Of a DNA stretch of 64,000 nucleotides, positions 36,657-46,675 are shown one piece after another. Each line of letters opens with the position of its first letter. Positions within the stretch are counted from its first letter, which is position 1. The translations under genes and the position numbers were made by a program. The notes beneath the pieces were generated by a model, which was not told where the DNA came from, did no database searches, and saw nothing but the letters and a program-made list of their open reading frames with translations. Source of the stretch: Benzoatithermus flavus (GTDB lineage: Bacteria > Pseudomonadota > Alphaproteobacteria > Geminicoccales > Geminicoccaceae); contig NZ_JBBLZC010000004.1 in assembly GCF_037908215.1 (NCBI RefSeq), forward strand, positions 124,001-188,000. The letters run 5' to 3'.

Positions 36657-37367
36657 TCAGGCAGCCTTCCCGGTGCCGGTGCCGCCGATGCTCGTCAGGC
36701 TGCGCGCGATTCTGCCGACGAGCTGCGTGCAGCGCTGCGAGCCGTCGAGCAGGCGATCGAGGCTGCCCAGCCAGTAATCGGCCTGCACCCGGACCGCTTC
36801 TTGCCAGGACTTCGCCACCGTGAGCCTCTTCCAGGCCGCCACACCGTGGTTCAGCTCGTCGGCGGCGAAGCGCATCCAGAGACTCGCGAGGTCGTCCCTG
36901 GTCTCCGGCGCCGGCACCTCCGCGGCCTTCTTTTCCATCACCTCGGTGGCAGGTTCTGCAGCCGGCTGCGGCTGTGCGGCCGCAAGGACGGGTGCTGCAG
37001 CGATCTCGGCCGCTGTCGCGGCCGTGGTCGTCAGCGACTGGATCGTGTCCGCGACGACGGACTCGAGCGGTGCTGCCTCGGCCACGATTCCGGCCGGAGC
37101 CGTGGCCGGTTCCGTCACCGCCGTCTCCGGGATCGGCTCGACGGGCGCCGCCTGGGCTGCCGCACCCGCGGTGAGCACGCTCTTGAGCTGTTCCAGCTTG
37201 GCAGCGCCGATGCCCGGCACCTCGATCAGCGCGTCGACGCCGGCGAACGGGCCTTTCGCTTCGCGGTGCTTCAGGATCGCCTCGGCGAGCGCCGGCCGGA
37301 GCCCGGCCTTCCGGACGAGCTCCTCTCGGGTTGCGGTATTGACGTCGATCCTGCCGTTCCGAGCCAT
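36657..37367 (-). CDS. Helix-hairpin-helix/phasin-like fusion protein 2
   Basis: This 236-residue paralogue of HHH-phasin 1 has residues 1-65 as a ComEA-type HHH (IDVNTATREELVRKAGLRPA and LIEVPGIGAAKLEQL). A long Ala/Pro/Glu-rich linker (about 70-150) follows, then a phasin-like four-helix region ending SWQEAVRVQADYWLGSLDRL. The HHH parts of the two proteins are clearly similar, while the linkers are not, as expected after duplication and drift. The same operon direction supports a shared function. Confidence 0.8.
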   Translation of the reverse strand: MARNGRIDVNTATREELVRKAGLRPALAEAILKHREAKGPFAGVDALIEVPGIGAAKLEQLKSVLTAGAAAQAAPVEPIPETAVTEPATAPAGIVAEAAPLESVVADTIQSLTTTAATAAEIAAAPVLAAAQPQPAAEPATEVMEKKAAEVPAPETRDDLASLWMRFAADELNHGVAAWKRLTVAKSWQEAVRVQADYWLGSLDRLLDGSQRCTQLVGRIARSLTSIGGTGTGKAA

Positions 37368-37466
37368 GATATCCCCCTGCAGCTACGGCCGATGCCGGCC
37401 TCCCGCTCAGCCTACAAAGCTATGCTGCAACGCAGCAAGCCGTTTGTCGCAAGGAGATGCCGCGGC

Positions 37467-38162
37467 TCAGGCCGCGGCGTAGCCGGCCTTGTGCGTGTTG
37501 CGGCCGAGGCCGTAGTTCGGCAGGCCGATATAACGCTCGCTGGCCCACATCATGGGTGGGATGAGCGTGCCGACGATGGCGAGGAAGCCCAAGGTACCCA
37601 TGCCGACCGGCCCGTTGAACAGATAGGCCGTCAGGACGAAGCCGACCTCGAACAGGAGCTTCGCCCACAGGAACTTCCAGCCCAGCTTCCTGACGAAGGT
37701 GATCGCGACCAGATCCATCACCCGGATGCCGATGCCGCTCATGATGATGAGAGCCGAGGCATAGGCGTCGATGACCAGGGCGAGGAGCATGAGCGGCATC
37801 GGCGCCAGCCAGGCGGTCGTCCAGTGCTCGAGCCCGATCACGTTCCAGAAGTCGATCAGGTAGCCGACCAGTGCCATGGTGACGAAGGTCATCAGCGGCG
37901 GGAAGCGCCGGTTCCAGACCGACCAGAGGACGAGGAAGCCGATCGTGACGGCGCTTTCGACGAAGCCGATCTTGATGAACGGCAGGCGCACCGTATCGAC
38001 GATGCCGATGATCATGGCGTGCAGGGGATCGGTGCCGAGATCGGCGTCGATGAACATCTTGACGCCGAGCGAGAACAGGAGGCAACCGACCAGATAGAGG
38101 CCGAGCTGCAGCGCGGTCCAACGTCTGGCCTCGGGGAGCCAGCGCTCGAGGAGAGACGGCAT
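37467..38162 (-). CDS. YczE/YitT-type integral membrane protein
   Basis: The 231-residue product has five to six membrane helices and the N-terminal pattern LYLVGCLLFSLGVKMFIDAD followed by LGTDPLHAM. This is typical of YczE/YyaS-like membrane proteins (a loop with GxxPxD/LGTDP between the first helices). The function of the family is unknown; a transport role is likely. ATG 38162 was chosen because upstream codons lack hydrophobic or conserved character. It is the gene furthest upstream in the leftward HHH-phasin group, separated from it by about 100 bp. Confidence 0.75.
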   Translation of the reverse strand: MPSLLERWLPEARRWTALQLGLYLVGCLLFSLGVKMFIDADLGTDPLHAMIIGIVDTVRLPFIKIGFVESAVTIGFLVLWSVWNRRFPPLMTFVTMALVGYLIDFWNVIGLEHWTTAWLAPMPLMLLALVIDAYASALIIMSGIGIRVMDLVAITFVRKLGWKFLWAKLLFEVGFVLTAYLFNGPVGMGTLGFLAIVGTLIPPMMWASERYIGLPNYGLGRNTHKAGYAAA

Positions 38163-38557
38163 CGCGAACTCCGAAGGTGGTGCCCAAGATGGGGGCTTCG
38201 TTCCGGTGAGCGGCCCGGAGCAGCACCGGCGCATGCCGCTCGGAGCAGATCGAGGATCGGCTTATTTCGAAGCCAGCCGCAGATCGATCTTAGCTTCCAT
38301 GTCGGTCACCTTCAAGCTGTACTGCAGTATGGCGGACACGTGGCGAAGGGTCGCCGGAGGCACGGCTGAACCGTCCGCAGGCAGGTCGGAGCGGGCCTTC
38401 TCCACACGCCTTATGGCTGCTCCGCCGCCAGAGCAGTATCTACTTATGAGCGCGACCTTGTGACCGGGCAGATTACCGCACAGGTGGATGACGGGATTTC
38501 GAAATTCTGGCAAAAGTAGCAAGCCTCATTTCGGCACCATGCACGCGACTGGACCCC
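38163..38557. other. Divergent intergenic region, 395 bp
   Basis: This stretch separates the YczE-like gene (leftward) and the spermidine-synthase-like gene (rightward). It is less GC-rich than its surroundings toward 38440-38530. Short open frames exist on both strands (for example 38522 to 38262 leftward, 86 codons), but they lack a ribosome-binding site or recognisable protein pattern. I see no RNA gene or clear promoter. Confidence 0.5.
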
Positions 38558-40891
38558 ATGATCGACACCAGGTCGTCCCGCGGTCTCGCTTACTGGCCAG
38601 AAACGGCCACGGAGACCGCCAGCCGGAACGGGACGTTGGCCCCGCTCCACGGCGCCTTCTTCCTCTCCGGCTTCAGCGCGCTCGTCTACCAGACGTCCTG
38701 GCAGCGGATGCTCGGGCTCTTCGCCGGCTCCGACGCGGTGGCGGCGACGCTCGTGGTGGGCTCGTTCCTGTTCGGCCTCGGCATCGGCAGCCTCGTGGGC
38801 GCCATGATCGCCGACCGGCTCTCCGCACGTGGCGCCGTCAGAGCCTTCGGCCTGTGCGAGGTCGGGATCGGCGCCTGCGCGCTCCTGAGCGGCTTCGTGC
38901 TCGAGGACGTGCTGTTCCGCTACGTGGTGCCGCTCCATCCCTCGAGCGCCACGGTCGCCTGCGTCGTGCTGGCGACCCTGTTCCTGCCGACACTCCTCAT
39001 GGGAATGTCCCTGCCCTTCCTGGCGCGCGCCGCCGTGGACCGGATCGAGACCGCATCCGCCCGCATCGGCTGGCTCTACGGCGTCAACACGCTGGGGGCG
39101 GCCGCGGGCGCCTTGCTCGCGGGCTTCCTCCTGATCGGCAATCTCGGCTTCGACGGCGCCGTCGAGGTCGGGGCCCTGATCAGCCTCGGCGTGGGCGCCA
39201 TAGCGCTGGTCGTATCCGGCCGCCTGCCGGGAGGAGTGGCGGTGCCGAAGCTGGACCGGCCGGCAGCGGACCGGAGCGACAGCGCGCAGCTCGTGGGCTG
39301 GAGCCTCGCCGTCTTCGTCTCGGGCTTCCTCATCATTTCGCTCGAGATCGTATGGTTCCGGCTGCTCGGCACCATGATGCAGTCGAGCCCCTACGCCTTC
39401 GCACTCGTGCTCGCGATCTTCCTTCTGGCCGATGCCGTCGGCATCGTCTGGGGCGCCAAGGTCGTGGCCCGCGTGGGTGAGCCGCGCCGGCTGTTCATGG
39501 CACAGCAGGCACTGATGGCCCTTCTGGCCCTGGGCGCGATCGTGCTGCTTCATGCCGCCAACAGCTGGCTCGACCTGCCGCAGGCGTTCGTCCTCGATAC
39601 CGCCTACAAGAGCTTCGGCAAGCTCGCGGGCGAGGTTCGCACGCTGGCCTGGATCGTGCTCACGCTGATCCTGGTGTTCCCGCCCGCGTTCCTGCTCGGC
39701 ATGTCGTTCCCGATCGTGCAGAAGGCGGTCCAGAACGATCTCGGCCAGGTCGGCCGCCGTGTCGGCCTGATCCAGCTCGCGAACATCCTCGGCAACACCG
39801 CCGGCGCCCTCGTCACCGGCCTCGTCCTCCTGCATCTCGTCGGCACGTCCGGCACGCTCCACGTAATCGGGATCGCCGGGCTCGTCTTCGCCTTCCTCCT
39901 CCTGCGCGAGCTGCCGGGGAACGCGACCATGGCGCTCGCCGCCGCTCTGGCGCTCGTCATCGCCGTCCTTCCCGGCAACGCCCCCCTGTGGGCCCGCATC
40001 CACGGTACCGCTCCCGAGGCGGCGCTCGTCGGCGAGGACCGGACCGGCACCGCGGTCGTCCGCAGCCGGCCCGAAGGCATCGCTCCGGGCGCTCGCGCCG
40101 ACGGCACCGTCCCTCGGGATGCCTGGGTGCTCTATGTCGGCGGGCGCTGGCAGAGCCAGATGAACCCTTACGCTTCGGTTCAAGGTGCCATGGGCACCCT
40201 CGCCTCGCTCGTCCATCCCGACCCCGAGAAGGTGCTGCTGATCGGCTACGGCGGCGGCGGGGCGCTCTGGGCCAGCATGGGCAACCCGCTGCTGAAGCGG
40301 ATCGAGGTGGTCGAAATCGTCCGGCCCGTGGTCTCGGTCATGCGCGCCTACGGCGAGCTTCACGACGGGGTCGTGCCGCGGCTGTTCCACGATCCGCGCG
40401 TGCGCGTCTCGATCGGCGACGGCCGCCACAAGCTCCTGACCGATCCCGAGCTGTACGACGTGATCCTGGCCGAGGCGATCGTGCCCAAGGCGGCGCACAG
40501 CGGGGCGCTGTTCTCGCGGGAGTTCTTCGAGCAGGTGCGCAGCCGGCTGAAGCCGGGCGGCATCGCCGTCGAATGGGCAGCGACCGGGCGCGTGGTCGAC
40601 ACGTTCCGTCAGGTCTTCCCTTATGGCGTGCGTGTCGGCGGCGCTCTGATCGGCAGCAACCAGCCCTTCCCGTTCTCGCTCGACGAGGTCGCCGCCAGGC
40701 TCCGCGCGAGCCCCACCCGCGAGCATCTGAACGAAGGCGGCTGGGACCCCGAGGAGCTCGTCGCCTGGCTGTCCTCGCGGCCGGTCGAGAGCTGGAGCCC
40801 GGAGAATCCGCCGCCCAAGGCCCACGACATCAACACCGACCTGTTCCCCAAGGACGAGTACTTCCTCAACAATCCCGCGTCCCCCTCCTGA
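38558..40891 (+). CDS. Membrane-fused spermidine synthase-like protein
   Basis: The 777-residue product has about 12-14 N-terminal membrane helices (residues 28 to about 450, starting GAFFLSGFSALVYQTSWQRM). A C-terminal Rossmann-like spermidine-synthase domain follows, with PEKVLLIGYGGGGALWASM as the nucleotide/dcSAM loop and IEVVEIVRPVV. The N-terminal motif FxSGxxxLxYQxxWxR is shared by fused membrane-bound spermidine-synthase-like proteins. The catalytic Asp pair of true spermidine synthases is not obvious, so the substrate may differ. It is followed by a hairpin and pyrB. Confidence 0.82.
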   Translation: MIDTRSSRGLAYWPETATETASRNGTLAPLHGAFFLSGFSALVYQTSWQRMLGLFAGSDAVAATLVVGSFLFGLGIGSLVGAMIADRLSARGAVRAFGLCEVGIGACALLSGFVLEDVLFRYVVPLHPSSATVACVVLATLFLPTLLMGMSLPFLARAAVDRIETASARIGWLYGVNTLGAAAGALLAGFLLIGNLGFDGAVEVGALISLGVGAIALVVSGRLPGGVAVPKLDRPAADRSDSAQLVGWSLAVFVSGFLIISLEIVWFRLLGTMMQSSPYAFALVLAIFLLADAVGIVWGAKVVARVGEPRRLFMAQQALMALLALGAIVLLHAANSWLDLPQAFVLDTAYKSFGKLAGEVRTLAWIVLTLILVFPPAFLLGMSFPIVQKAVQNDLGQVGRRVGLIQLANILGNTAGALVTGLVLLHLVGTSGTLHVIGIAGLVFAFLLLRELPGNATMALAAALALVIAVLPGNAPLWARIHGTAPEAALVGEDRTGTAVVRSRPEGIAPGARADGTVPRDAWVLYVGGRWQSQMNPYASVQGAMGTLASLVHPDPEKVLLIGYGGGGALWASMGNPLLKRIEVVEIVRPVVSVMRAYGELHDGVVPRLFHDPRVRVSIGDGRHKLLTDPELYDVILAEAIVPKAAHSGALFSREFFEQVRSRLKPGGIAVEWAATGRVVDTFRQVFPYGVRVGGALIGSNQPFPFSLDEVAARLRASPTREHLNEGGWDPEELVAWLSSRPVESWSPENPPPKAHDINTDLFPKDEYFLNNPASPS

Positions 40892-40902
40892 CGCGTCACG
40901 GT

Positions 40903-40926
40903 GCCGTCGCCCTTGCGGGCGACGGC
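40903..40926 (+). terminator. Hairpin upstream of pyrB
   Basis: GCCGTCGCCC-TTGC-GGGCGACGGC forms a perfect 10-bp stem with a tetraloop, 12 bp after the preceding stop codon and 24 bp before the pyrB ATG. It lacks a T-run. It probably ends the upstream transcript and could also attenuate pyrB expression. Confidence 0.6.
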
Positions 40927-40950
40927 CGGGCGCTGCATAAGTCCGGCGCC

Positions 40951-41900
<950 letters not shown>

Positions 41901-41904
<4 letters not shown>

Positions 41905-43205
41905 TCCGGCCGGTCCTCATCGTCAACGCCCGGCTGCTCGATCCCGCGAGCGGGCTCGACGCCAAGGGCGGACTCCTCGCCGTGGGCGGGCGGATCGCCG
42001 AGGTCGGCCCCGCCGTCACGGCCGCCATGGCGCCGGGCGGGGCCGAGGTGATCGACGCCAAGGGCCTGTGCCTGGCACCCGGCCTCGTCGACATGCGGGT
42101 CCAGCTCGGCGAGCCCGGTGCGGAGCATAAAGAGCGGATCGACAGCGGTGCCTTGGCCGCGGCCGCGGGCGGGGTCACGAGCATGGCGGTCCTGCCCAAC
42201 ACCGACCCGCCGATCGACGATCCGGCGATGGTCGAGTTCGTGGCGCGGCGTGCCCGGCAGGTGAAGCTCGGCAAGGTCTACCCTTACGCCGCGATCACCA
42301 AGCGCATCGAGGGCGAGGAGCTGGCCGAGATCGGCCTTCTCAAGGCTGCAGGAGCCGTCGCGTTCACCGACGGCGAGCGGGCGCTCGCCAATGCACGCGT
42401 GATGCGCCGGGCACTGGCCTATGCCGCCTGCTTCGATGCGCTCATCGTCCAGCACCCCGAGGAGCCGACCCTGGCCGAGCACGGGGTCATGAACGAAGGC
42501 CCGCTCGCCTCGCGTCTCGGCCTTGCCGGCATCAGCCCCGCCGCCGAGGCGATCATGGTCGAGCGCGACCTGCGCCTGCTGGAGCTCTCCGATTCCGCCC
42601 GGCTGCACTTCGCCCACGTCTCGACCAGGGAGGCGATCCAGGCGATCCGCGCCGCCAAGGCCAGGGGCCTGCGCGTCACCTGCGATACCGCGCCCCATTA
42701 CCTCGCCCTCAACGAGCTCGAGGTCGAGGGCTATCGCACCTTCGCCAAGGTCTCGCCGCCGCTGCGGAGCGAGGACGACCGCCGGGCGGTGGTGGAAGGC
42801 CTCAAGGATGGCACGATCGATGCGATCGCGAGCGACCACTGCCCGCAGGACCAGGACAGCAAGCGCCTGCCCTTTGCCCAGGCCGCCTTCGGCGTCATCG
42901 GCGTGCAGACCATGCTGCCGGTGTGCCTGCGGCTGTTCCACGAGGGCGAGCTCGGCCTGCTGCCGCTCTTACGCACCATGACCGAGGCCCCGGCGCGGAT
43001 TCTGGGACTCGAGGCCGGGCGGCTCCAGAAGGGTGCGCCTGCGGATCTCGTCCTGTTCGACCCCGAGGCACCCTGGAAGATCACCGAGGCCAGTCTCAAG
43101 AGCCTGTCCAAGAACACGGCCTTCGAGGGTCGTCTGGTCGAGGGCCGGGTCGTGCGCACGCTGGTCGACGGCCGCACCGTCTTCCACGACGAGGCCGTGG
43201 CCTGA
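41901..43205 (+). CDS. pyrC: Dihydroorotase-like protein (PyrC family), HxH metal motif missing
   Basis: The 434-residue amidohydrolase is encoded in an overlap with pyrB. The first metal motif of dihydroorotases (DxHxHxREPG) reads DMRVQLGEPG at 64-73, so both His ligands are replaced (Arg66, Gln68). Other family pieces remain: GVTSMAVLPNTDPP, HVSTREAI, CDTAPHYLALNE and SDHCPQDQDSKRLP. This matches alphaproteobacterial pyrB-linked forms and the non-catalytic PyrC' (PyrX) that supports PyrB in pseudomonads. It is therefore probably structural or weakly active, with an active dihydroorotase encoded elsewhere. The catalytic status is inference. Confidence 0.88.
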
Positions 43206-43308
43206 GCCGTCCGGGGCAAGATGGCGCAGCGCCGGCCGCCGCTTGCCGATCACGTGCCGGCGCTGGCGTGCTAGCTTCGGCGAGCGGCGGAACGGGCGGT
43301 GGGCCGGC

Positions 43309-44379
43309 ATGGACAAAGCGGGCAGCTTTCTCAAGGACCGGTTCATCGAGCGGGTGATCCTTTTGGCCCTGCTCGCCTTCCTCGCTTTCGCCTGCCTCAA
43401 CATCGTCCGCCCGTTCATCGGGCCGCTCTTATGGGGCATCATCATCACGGTCTCGACCTGGCCGCTCTACCGCTGGCTCGCCCAGCGTCTGGGCGAGCGC
43501 CGGAAGGTCGCCGCCACCATCATGTCGGTGGGCCTGGTCGTGATCCTGGTCGTGCCGATCTCGATGCTGGTGAGCTCGCTCGCCGAAGGCATCACGGCGC
43601 TGGCGGGCCTCTTGCGCGACCTCACCACCGTTCACCTGCCGCCGCCGCCCGACTGGCTGCGGGAGCTGCCCGTGATCGGGCCGCCGCTGGACGAGCGCTG
43701 GCGCGAGGCCATGGTCGACCTGCCGGCGGCGCTCGAGCGGCTGCGGCCCTATATCGGCACCGCCGCGAGCCTGGCCCTCTCCTGGGGGGCGGATCTCGGC
43801 GTCGCCGCCATCCAGTTCATGATCGCCGTGATCATCGCCGCCATCCTCTACGTCACCGGTGAGAGCGCCACGGACGTGCTGCGCCGTTTCGTGGCCCGGA
43901 TCGGCGGCACGGATCACATCGGCCTCATCGACGTCGCCGCCCAGACCATCCGTGGCGTGGCCGCCGGCATCATCTTCACGGCCTTCATCCAGGCCGTGCT
44001 GCTGGCCCTCGGGCTGTTCGTCGTCGGCGCGCCGGGGCCGATCGTGTTGGGCTTCCTCACCTTCTTCCTCCTCGTCCTGCAGCTCCCCAACTGGCTCGTG
44101 TGGCTGCCGATCGTCGTCTGGCTCGGCTACAAGGCCGAGACCGGACTCGCGATCTTTCTCTTCGTCTGGGGCTTCTTCGTCGTCAGCACGATCGACAACT
44201 TCATCCGTCCCTACCTCATCAGCCAGGGGGCGAAGCTGCCGCTCCTCCTGATCTTCGTCGGCGTGATCGGCGGCCTGCTCGCCTACGGCTTCATCGGCCT
44301 GTTCATCGGCACGACGCTCCTCGGCGTGGGCTACACGCTGTTCCTGAGCTGGCTCGACGAGGAGCCGGCACCGCCCTGA
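43309..44379 (+). CDS. AI-2E family transporter (PerM-like)
   Basis: This is a 356-residue polytopic membrane protein with about eight helices. The N-terminal pair (VILLALLAFLAFACLNIVRP, LLWGIIITVSTWPLY) is followed by a periplasmic segment with PPPPDWLRELPVIG, then further helices including DNFIRPYLISQGAKLPLLLI, the conserved family block. Members export small molecules; an autoinducer-2 role is shown for only a few. It sits between pyrC and plsY, which are often closer together in relatives. ATG 43309 precedes the first helix. Confidence 0.86.
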   Translation: MDKAGSFLKDRFIERVILLALLAFLAFACLNIVRPFIGPLLWGIIITVSTWPLYRWLAQRLGERRKVAATIMSVGLVVILVVPISMLVSSLAEGITALAGLLRDLTTVHLPPPPDWLRELPVIGPPLDERWREAMVDLPAALERLRPYIGTAASLALSWGADLGVAAIQFMIAVIIAAILYVTGESATDVLRRFVARIGGTDHIGLIDVAAQTIRGVAAGIIFTAFIQAVLLALGLFVVGAPGPIVLGFLTFFLLVLQLPNWLVWLPIVVWLGYKAETGLAIFLFVWGFFVVSTIDNFIRPYLISQGAKLPLLLIFVGVIGGLLAYGFIGLFIGTTLLGVGYTLFLSWLDEEPAPP

Positions 44380-44394
44380 GTGCGCGTTACGAGT

Positions 44395-44418
44395 GGCCCG
44401 GCTTTGCCTTTCCGGGCC
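44395..44418 (+). terminator. Weak hairpin between AI-2E transporter and plsY
   Basis: GGCCCGG and CCGGGCC form a 7-bp perfect stem with a 10-base loop that contains T-runs (cTTTgccTTT). It could be a partial terminator. plsY starts 55 bp later. Confidence 0.4.
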
Positions 44419-44472
44419 GCCGCGTGCTAGGAGCAGGGCAAGCGGCGGATGGGCAGCTTCGGAGACCAAGGA

Positions 44473-45093
44473 ATGATCGAGCCCTCGGGCGGCTGGTGGC
44501 CGCTGGCGCTGGCCCTCCTCATCGGGTACGTGCTGGGCTCGATCCCGTTCGGGCTGGTCCTGACCCGGCTCACCGGTGCCGGCGACATCCGCCGGATCGG
44601 CTCGGGCAACATCGGCGCCACCAACGTGCTGCGCACCGGCAGGAAGGGCCTCGCCCTCGCCACGCTTCTGCTCGATGCCGCCAAGGGCGGATTGCCCGTA
44701 GCACTCGCCCTCGCCTGGGCCGGGCCGGAAGCCGCGGCCGTGGCAGGGGCCGGCGCCATCGTCGGCCACTGCTTCCCGGTCTGGCTCGGCTTCAAGGGCG
44801 GCAAGGGTGTCGCCACCGCGGCGGGCGTGGTCCTGGTCCTCACCCCGCTCGTCCTCGTCCTGATCCTCGTCGCCTTCGTCGCCATCGTCTGGGCGACGCG
44901 CTGGGTGTCTCTGGGCTCGATCACCGCAGCGGCGCTCGCTCCGATCGTGGCCTGGCTCGTGGGCGATCCGACAGCGGCCGGGCTCTACGTCCTGATCGCG
45001 GCGATCGTGATCCTGAAGCACCGCGAGAACATCGGCCGCCTCCTGCGCGGCCAGGAGAACCGGCTGAGCTTCGGCGGCAGGCCCGCCTCATGA
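44473..45093 (+). CDS. plsY: Acyl-phosphate glycerol-3-phosphate acyltransferase PlsY
   Basis: PlsY transfers an acyl group from acyl phosphate to glycerol 3-phosphate, the first step of phospholipid synthesis at the membrane. The 206-residue product has five membrane helices and the three family motifs: GSIPFGLVLTR, the active-site IGSGNIGATNVLRTG and HCFPVWLGFKGGKGVATAAG. GGAG eight bases before ATG 44473 favours this start over ATG 44449. Its 3' end overlaps the convergent methyltransferase by 6 bp. In many alphaproteobacteria dprA follows next; here it lies 11.4 kb away. Confidence 0.95.
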   Translation: MIEPSGGWWPLALALLIGYVLGSIPFGLVLTRLTGAGDIRRIGSGNIGATNVLRTGRKGLALATLLLDAAKGGLPVALALAWAGPEAAAVAGAGAIVGHCFPVWLGFKGGKGVATAAGVVLVLTPLVLVLILVAFVAIVWATRWVSLGSITAAALAPIVAWLVGDPTAAGLYVLIAAIVILKHRENIGRLLRGQENRLSFGGRPAS

Positions 45094-45726
45094 GGATCTG
45101 CGCGCATTGACGTGCCAGATGTGCCAGTGCTTCGCCTCGCCCATGGGCGTCACACTGTCCGTCTCCTCCTCTTCCAGATGCTCGACCGTGAAGGGTGCGA
45201 GCAGCGCATCGAGCCCGTCTCTGGTCACGAAGCTCGTCTCGGGCCGTGCGGCCCAACTGTCGCGCGGGCCCAGGAGCTGACCCGCAAACCGGCCGCCCGG
45301 CCGGAGTGCCGTGACGATGCCGGACCACAAGGCCGGGAAGTGCGCAGGCGGGCAGGCGAACAGCGAGAACGAGGCGTTGACGAGATCGCAAGGAGGAAGG
45401 GGCGTGTCCTCGAACCGGCCGAGCACGGCCGTGAGGCCCTCGAGCCCTTCGGCCGCGGCCTGCCGCTGCAGCCGGGCGAGCCCCTCGGCCTCGCTGTCGA
45501 GCGCCCAGACCCGCCAGCCGGCGCGCAGGAGCGGCAGCGCGTCCCGCCCGCTGCCGCAGCCGAGATCGACCGCGAGCCCGCCGGCACCCAGACCCTCGCG
45601 CGCGAACGCCGCGAGCGCTCGCAGCAGCGTCGGCCGCGGCGGACGGCCTTCGGTGGCGCAATAATAGCGCTGCCAGTCGCGGGAAGGCGTCGTCGCACCC
45701 TCATCGGAGGTCTCGCTGTCGGACAT
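45088..45726 (-). CDS. Class I SAM-dependent methyltransferase (TehB-like)
   Basis: The 212-residue Rossmann-fold methyltransferase has motif I VDLGCGSGRDALPLLRAGW, motif II with WALDSEA, and a C-terminal part ending EEEETDSVTPMGEAKHWHIW. This resembles TehB/thiopurine-type methyltransferases of alphaproteobacteria. Its substrate is unknown. ATG 45726 begins MSDSETSDEG. It is the first gene of the block separating plsY from dprA and is divergent from the glutathione S-transferase gene. Confidence 0.85.
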   Translation of the reverse strand: MSDSETSDEGATTPSRDWQRYYCATEGRPPRPTLLRALAAFAREGLGAGGLAVDLGCGSGRDALPLLRAGWRVWALDSEAEGLARLQRQAAAEGLEGLTAVLGRFEDTPLPPCDLVNASFSLFACPPAHFPALWSGIVTALRPGGRFAGQLLGPRDSWAARPETSFVTRDGLDALLAPFTVEHLEEEETDSVTPMGEAKHWHIWHVNARRSS

Positions 45727-45919
45727 CGCGTGATCCTGCCGCGTTCGCTGTGCCGTCGGCCTCATCTTCGGCCAGACGGTGGCGGGCCGCAACGCGGTCC
45801 GGCCGCCGTCGACATCTCGTCGATGGCACGATAGCCTCGCGGCCGGTGCGACGGCCTGCCGGCCGCGCGGGAACGATCGGCCGGCCCGTGGCGGGCGGCA
45901 GCCGAGAGGGAGGCAGGAC

Positions 45920-46558
45920 ATGACCGACGAGCTCGTCTTCTACACCCATCCGATGTCGCGCGGGCGCATCGTGCGCTGGATGCTGGAGGAGATCGGGCGA
46001 CCTTACCGCACCGAGCTTCTGGAGTACGGCACCACGATGAAGGCACCGGCCTATCGGGCGATCAACCCGATGGGCAAGGTGCCGGCGATCCGCCACGGCG
46101 AGGTGGTGGTGACCGAGACGGCCGCGATCTGCGCCTATCTCGCCGACACGTTCCCGGAAGCCGGGCTGGCGCCTCCGCCCGGCGACCGGCGGCGCGGGCC
46201 TTATTACCGCTGGCTGTTCTTCGCCGCCGGTCCGCTCGAGGCCGCGGCGACGAACCGGATGCTCGGCGTCGTGGTGCCGGAGGAGCGCCGCGGCATGGTG
46301 GGCTGCGGCTCGCTCGAGGAGGTGACGGACGCACTGGAGCAGGCAGTCTCGGGCAGCGACTACATCGCCGGCGACCGCTTCACCGCGGCCGACGTCTATG
46401 TCGGCGCCCACATCGGCTGGGGGATGGCGTCCGGCTCGCTCGAGCGGCGGCCGGCTTTCGAGCGCTATTGGGAGCGGGTCGGCAATCGCCCGGCAGCGAT
46501 ACGGGCACGCGCGATCGACGACGCGCCGATGCCGGCCCAGGTGCAGCCGGCGGGTTGA
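45920..46558 (+). CDS. Glutathione S-transferase family protein
   Basis: This is a 212-residue cytosolic GST. The N-terminal thioredoxin-like half has YTHPMSRGRIVRWMLEEIG with Ser as the likely glutathione-activating residue, and NPMGKVPAIRHG then VVTETAAICAYLADTFPE with the conserved cis-Pro and Glu-Thr glutathione-binding pair. The C-terminal helical half has GDRFTAADVYVGAHIGW. A GGGAGG-type ribosome-binding site precedes ATG 45920. Role: conjugation or detoxification, substrate unknown. It ends just before the relic CRISPR array. Confidence 0.9.
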   Translation: MTDELVFYTHPMSRGRIVRWMLEEIGRPYRTELLEYGTTMKAPAYRAINPMGKVPAIRHGEVVVTETAAICAYLADTFPEAGLAPPPGDRRRGPYYRWLFFAAGPLEAAATNRMLGVVVPEERRGMVGCGSLEEVTDALEQAVSGSDYIAGDRFTAADVYVGAHIGWGMASGSLERRPAFERYWERVGNRPAAIRARAIDDAPMPAQVQPAG

Positions 46559-46570
46559 AGGGCGCGGTCG

Positions 46571-46675
46571 GCATCTCGCTTCACGCCCTCGCGGGGGCGA
46601 CGCCAATGGCGTGCCGAAGATCCGGATGACCGGGAAGGTTTCAATCCACGCCCCCTCTGCACAGCGGAAGGCGAC
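46571..46675 (-). CRISPR. Vestigial type I-C CRISPR array: two eroded repeats, one spacer
   Basis: Read on the minus strand (cas direction), the leader-proximal repeat (46675-46638) begins gtcgcc and ends intact as GAGGGGGCGTGGATTGAAAC, but its middle is replaced and it is about 38 nt long. A 36-nt spacer follows (46637-46602). The distal repeat (46601-46571) has an intact 5' part, GTCGCCCCCGCGAGGGCGTG, and a decayed 3' end. Together they imply a 32-nt parent repeat of the standard type I-C form. The array lies beyond cas2, the usual place. I find no further repeat within the window. Confidence 0.72.

Noticed and set aside
38262..38522. 86-codon leftward open frame in the 38.2-38.5 kb gap
   Set aside because: No ribosome-binding site, no conserved-looking pattern, and a codon bias unlike the neighbouring genes.
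38444..40825. 793-codon leftward open frame opposite the spermidine-synthase-like gene
   Set aside because: Composition is Glu/Gly/Arg/His-rich filler typical of an antisense shadow, and the other strand shows membrane helices and a Rossmann loop.
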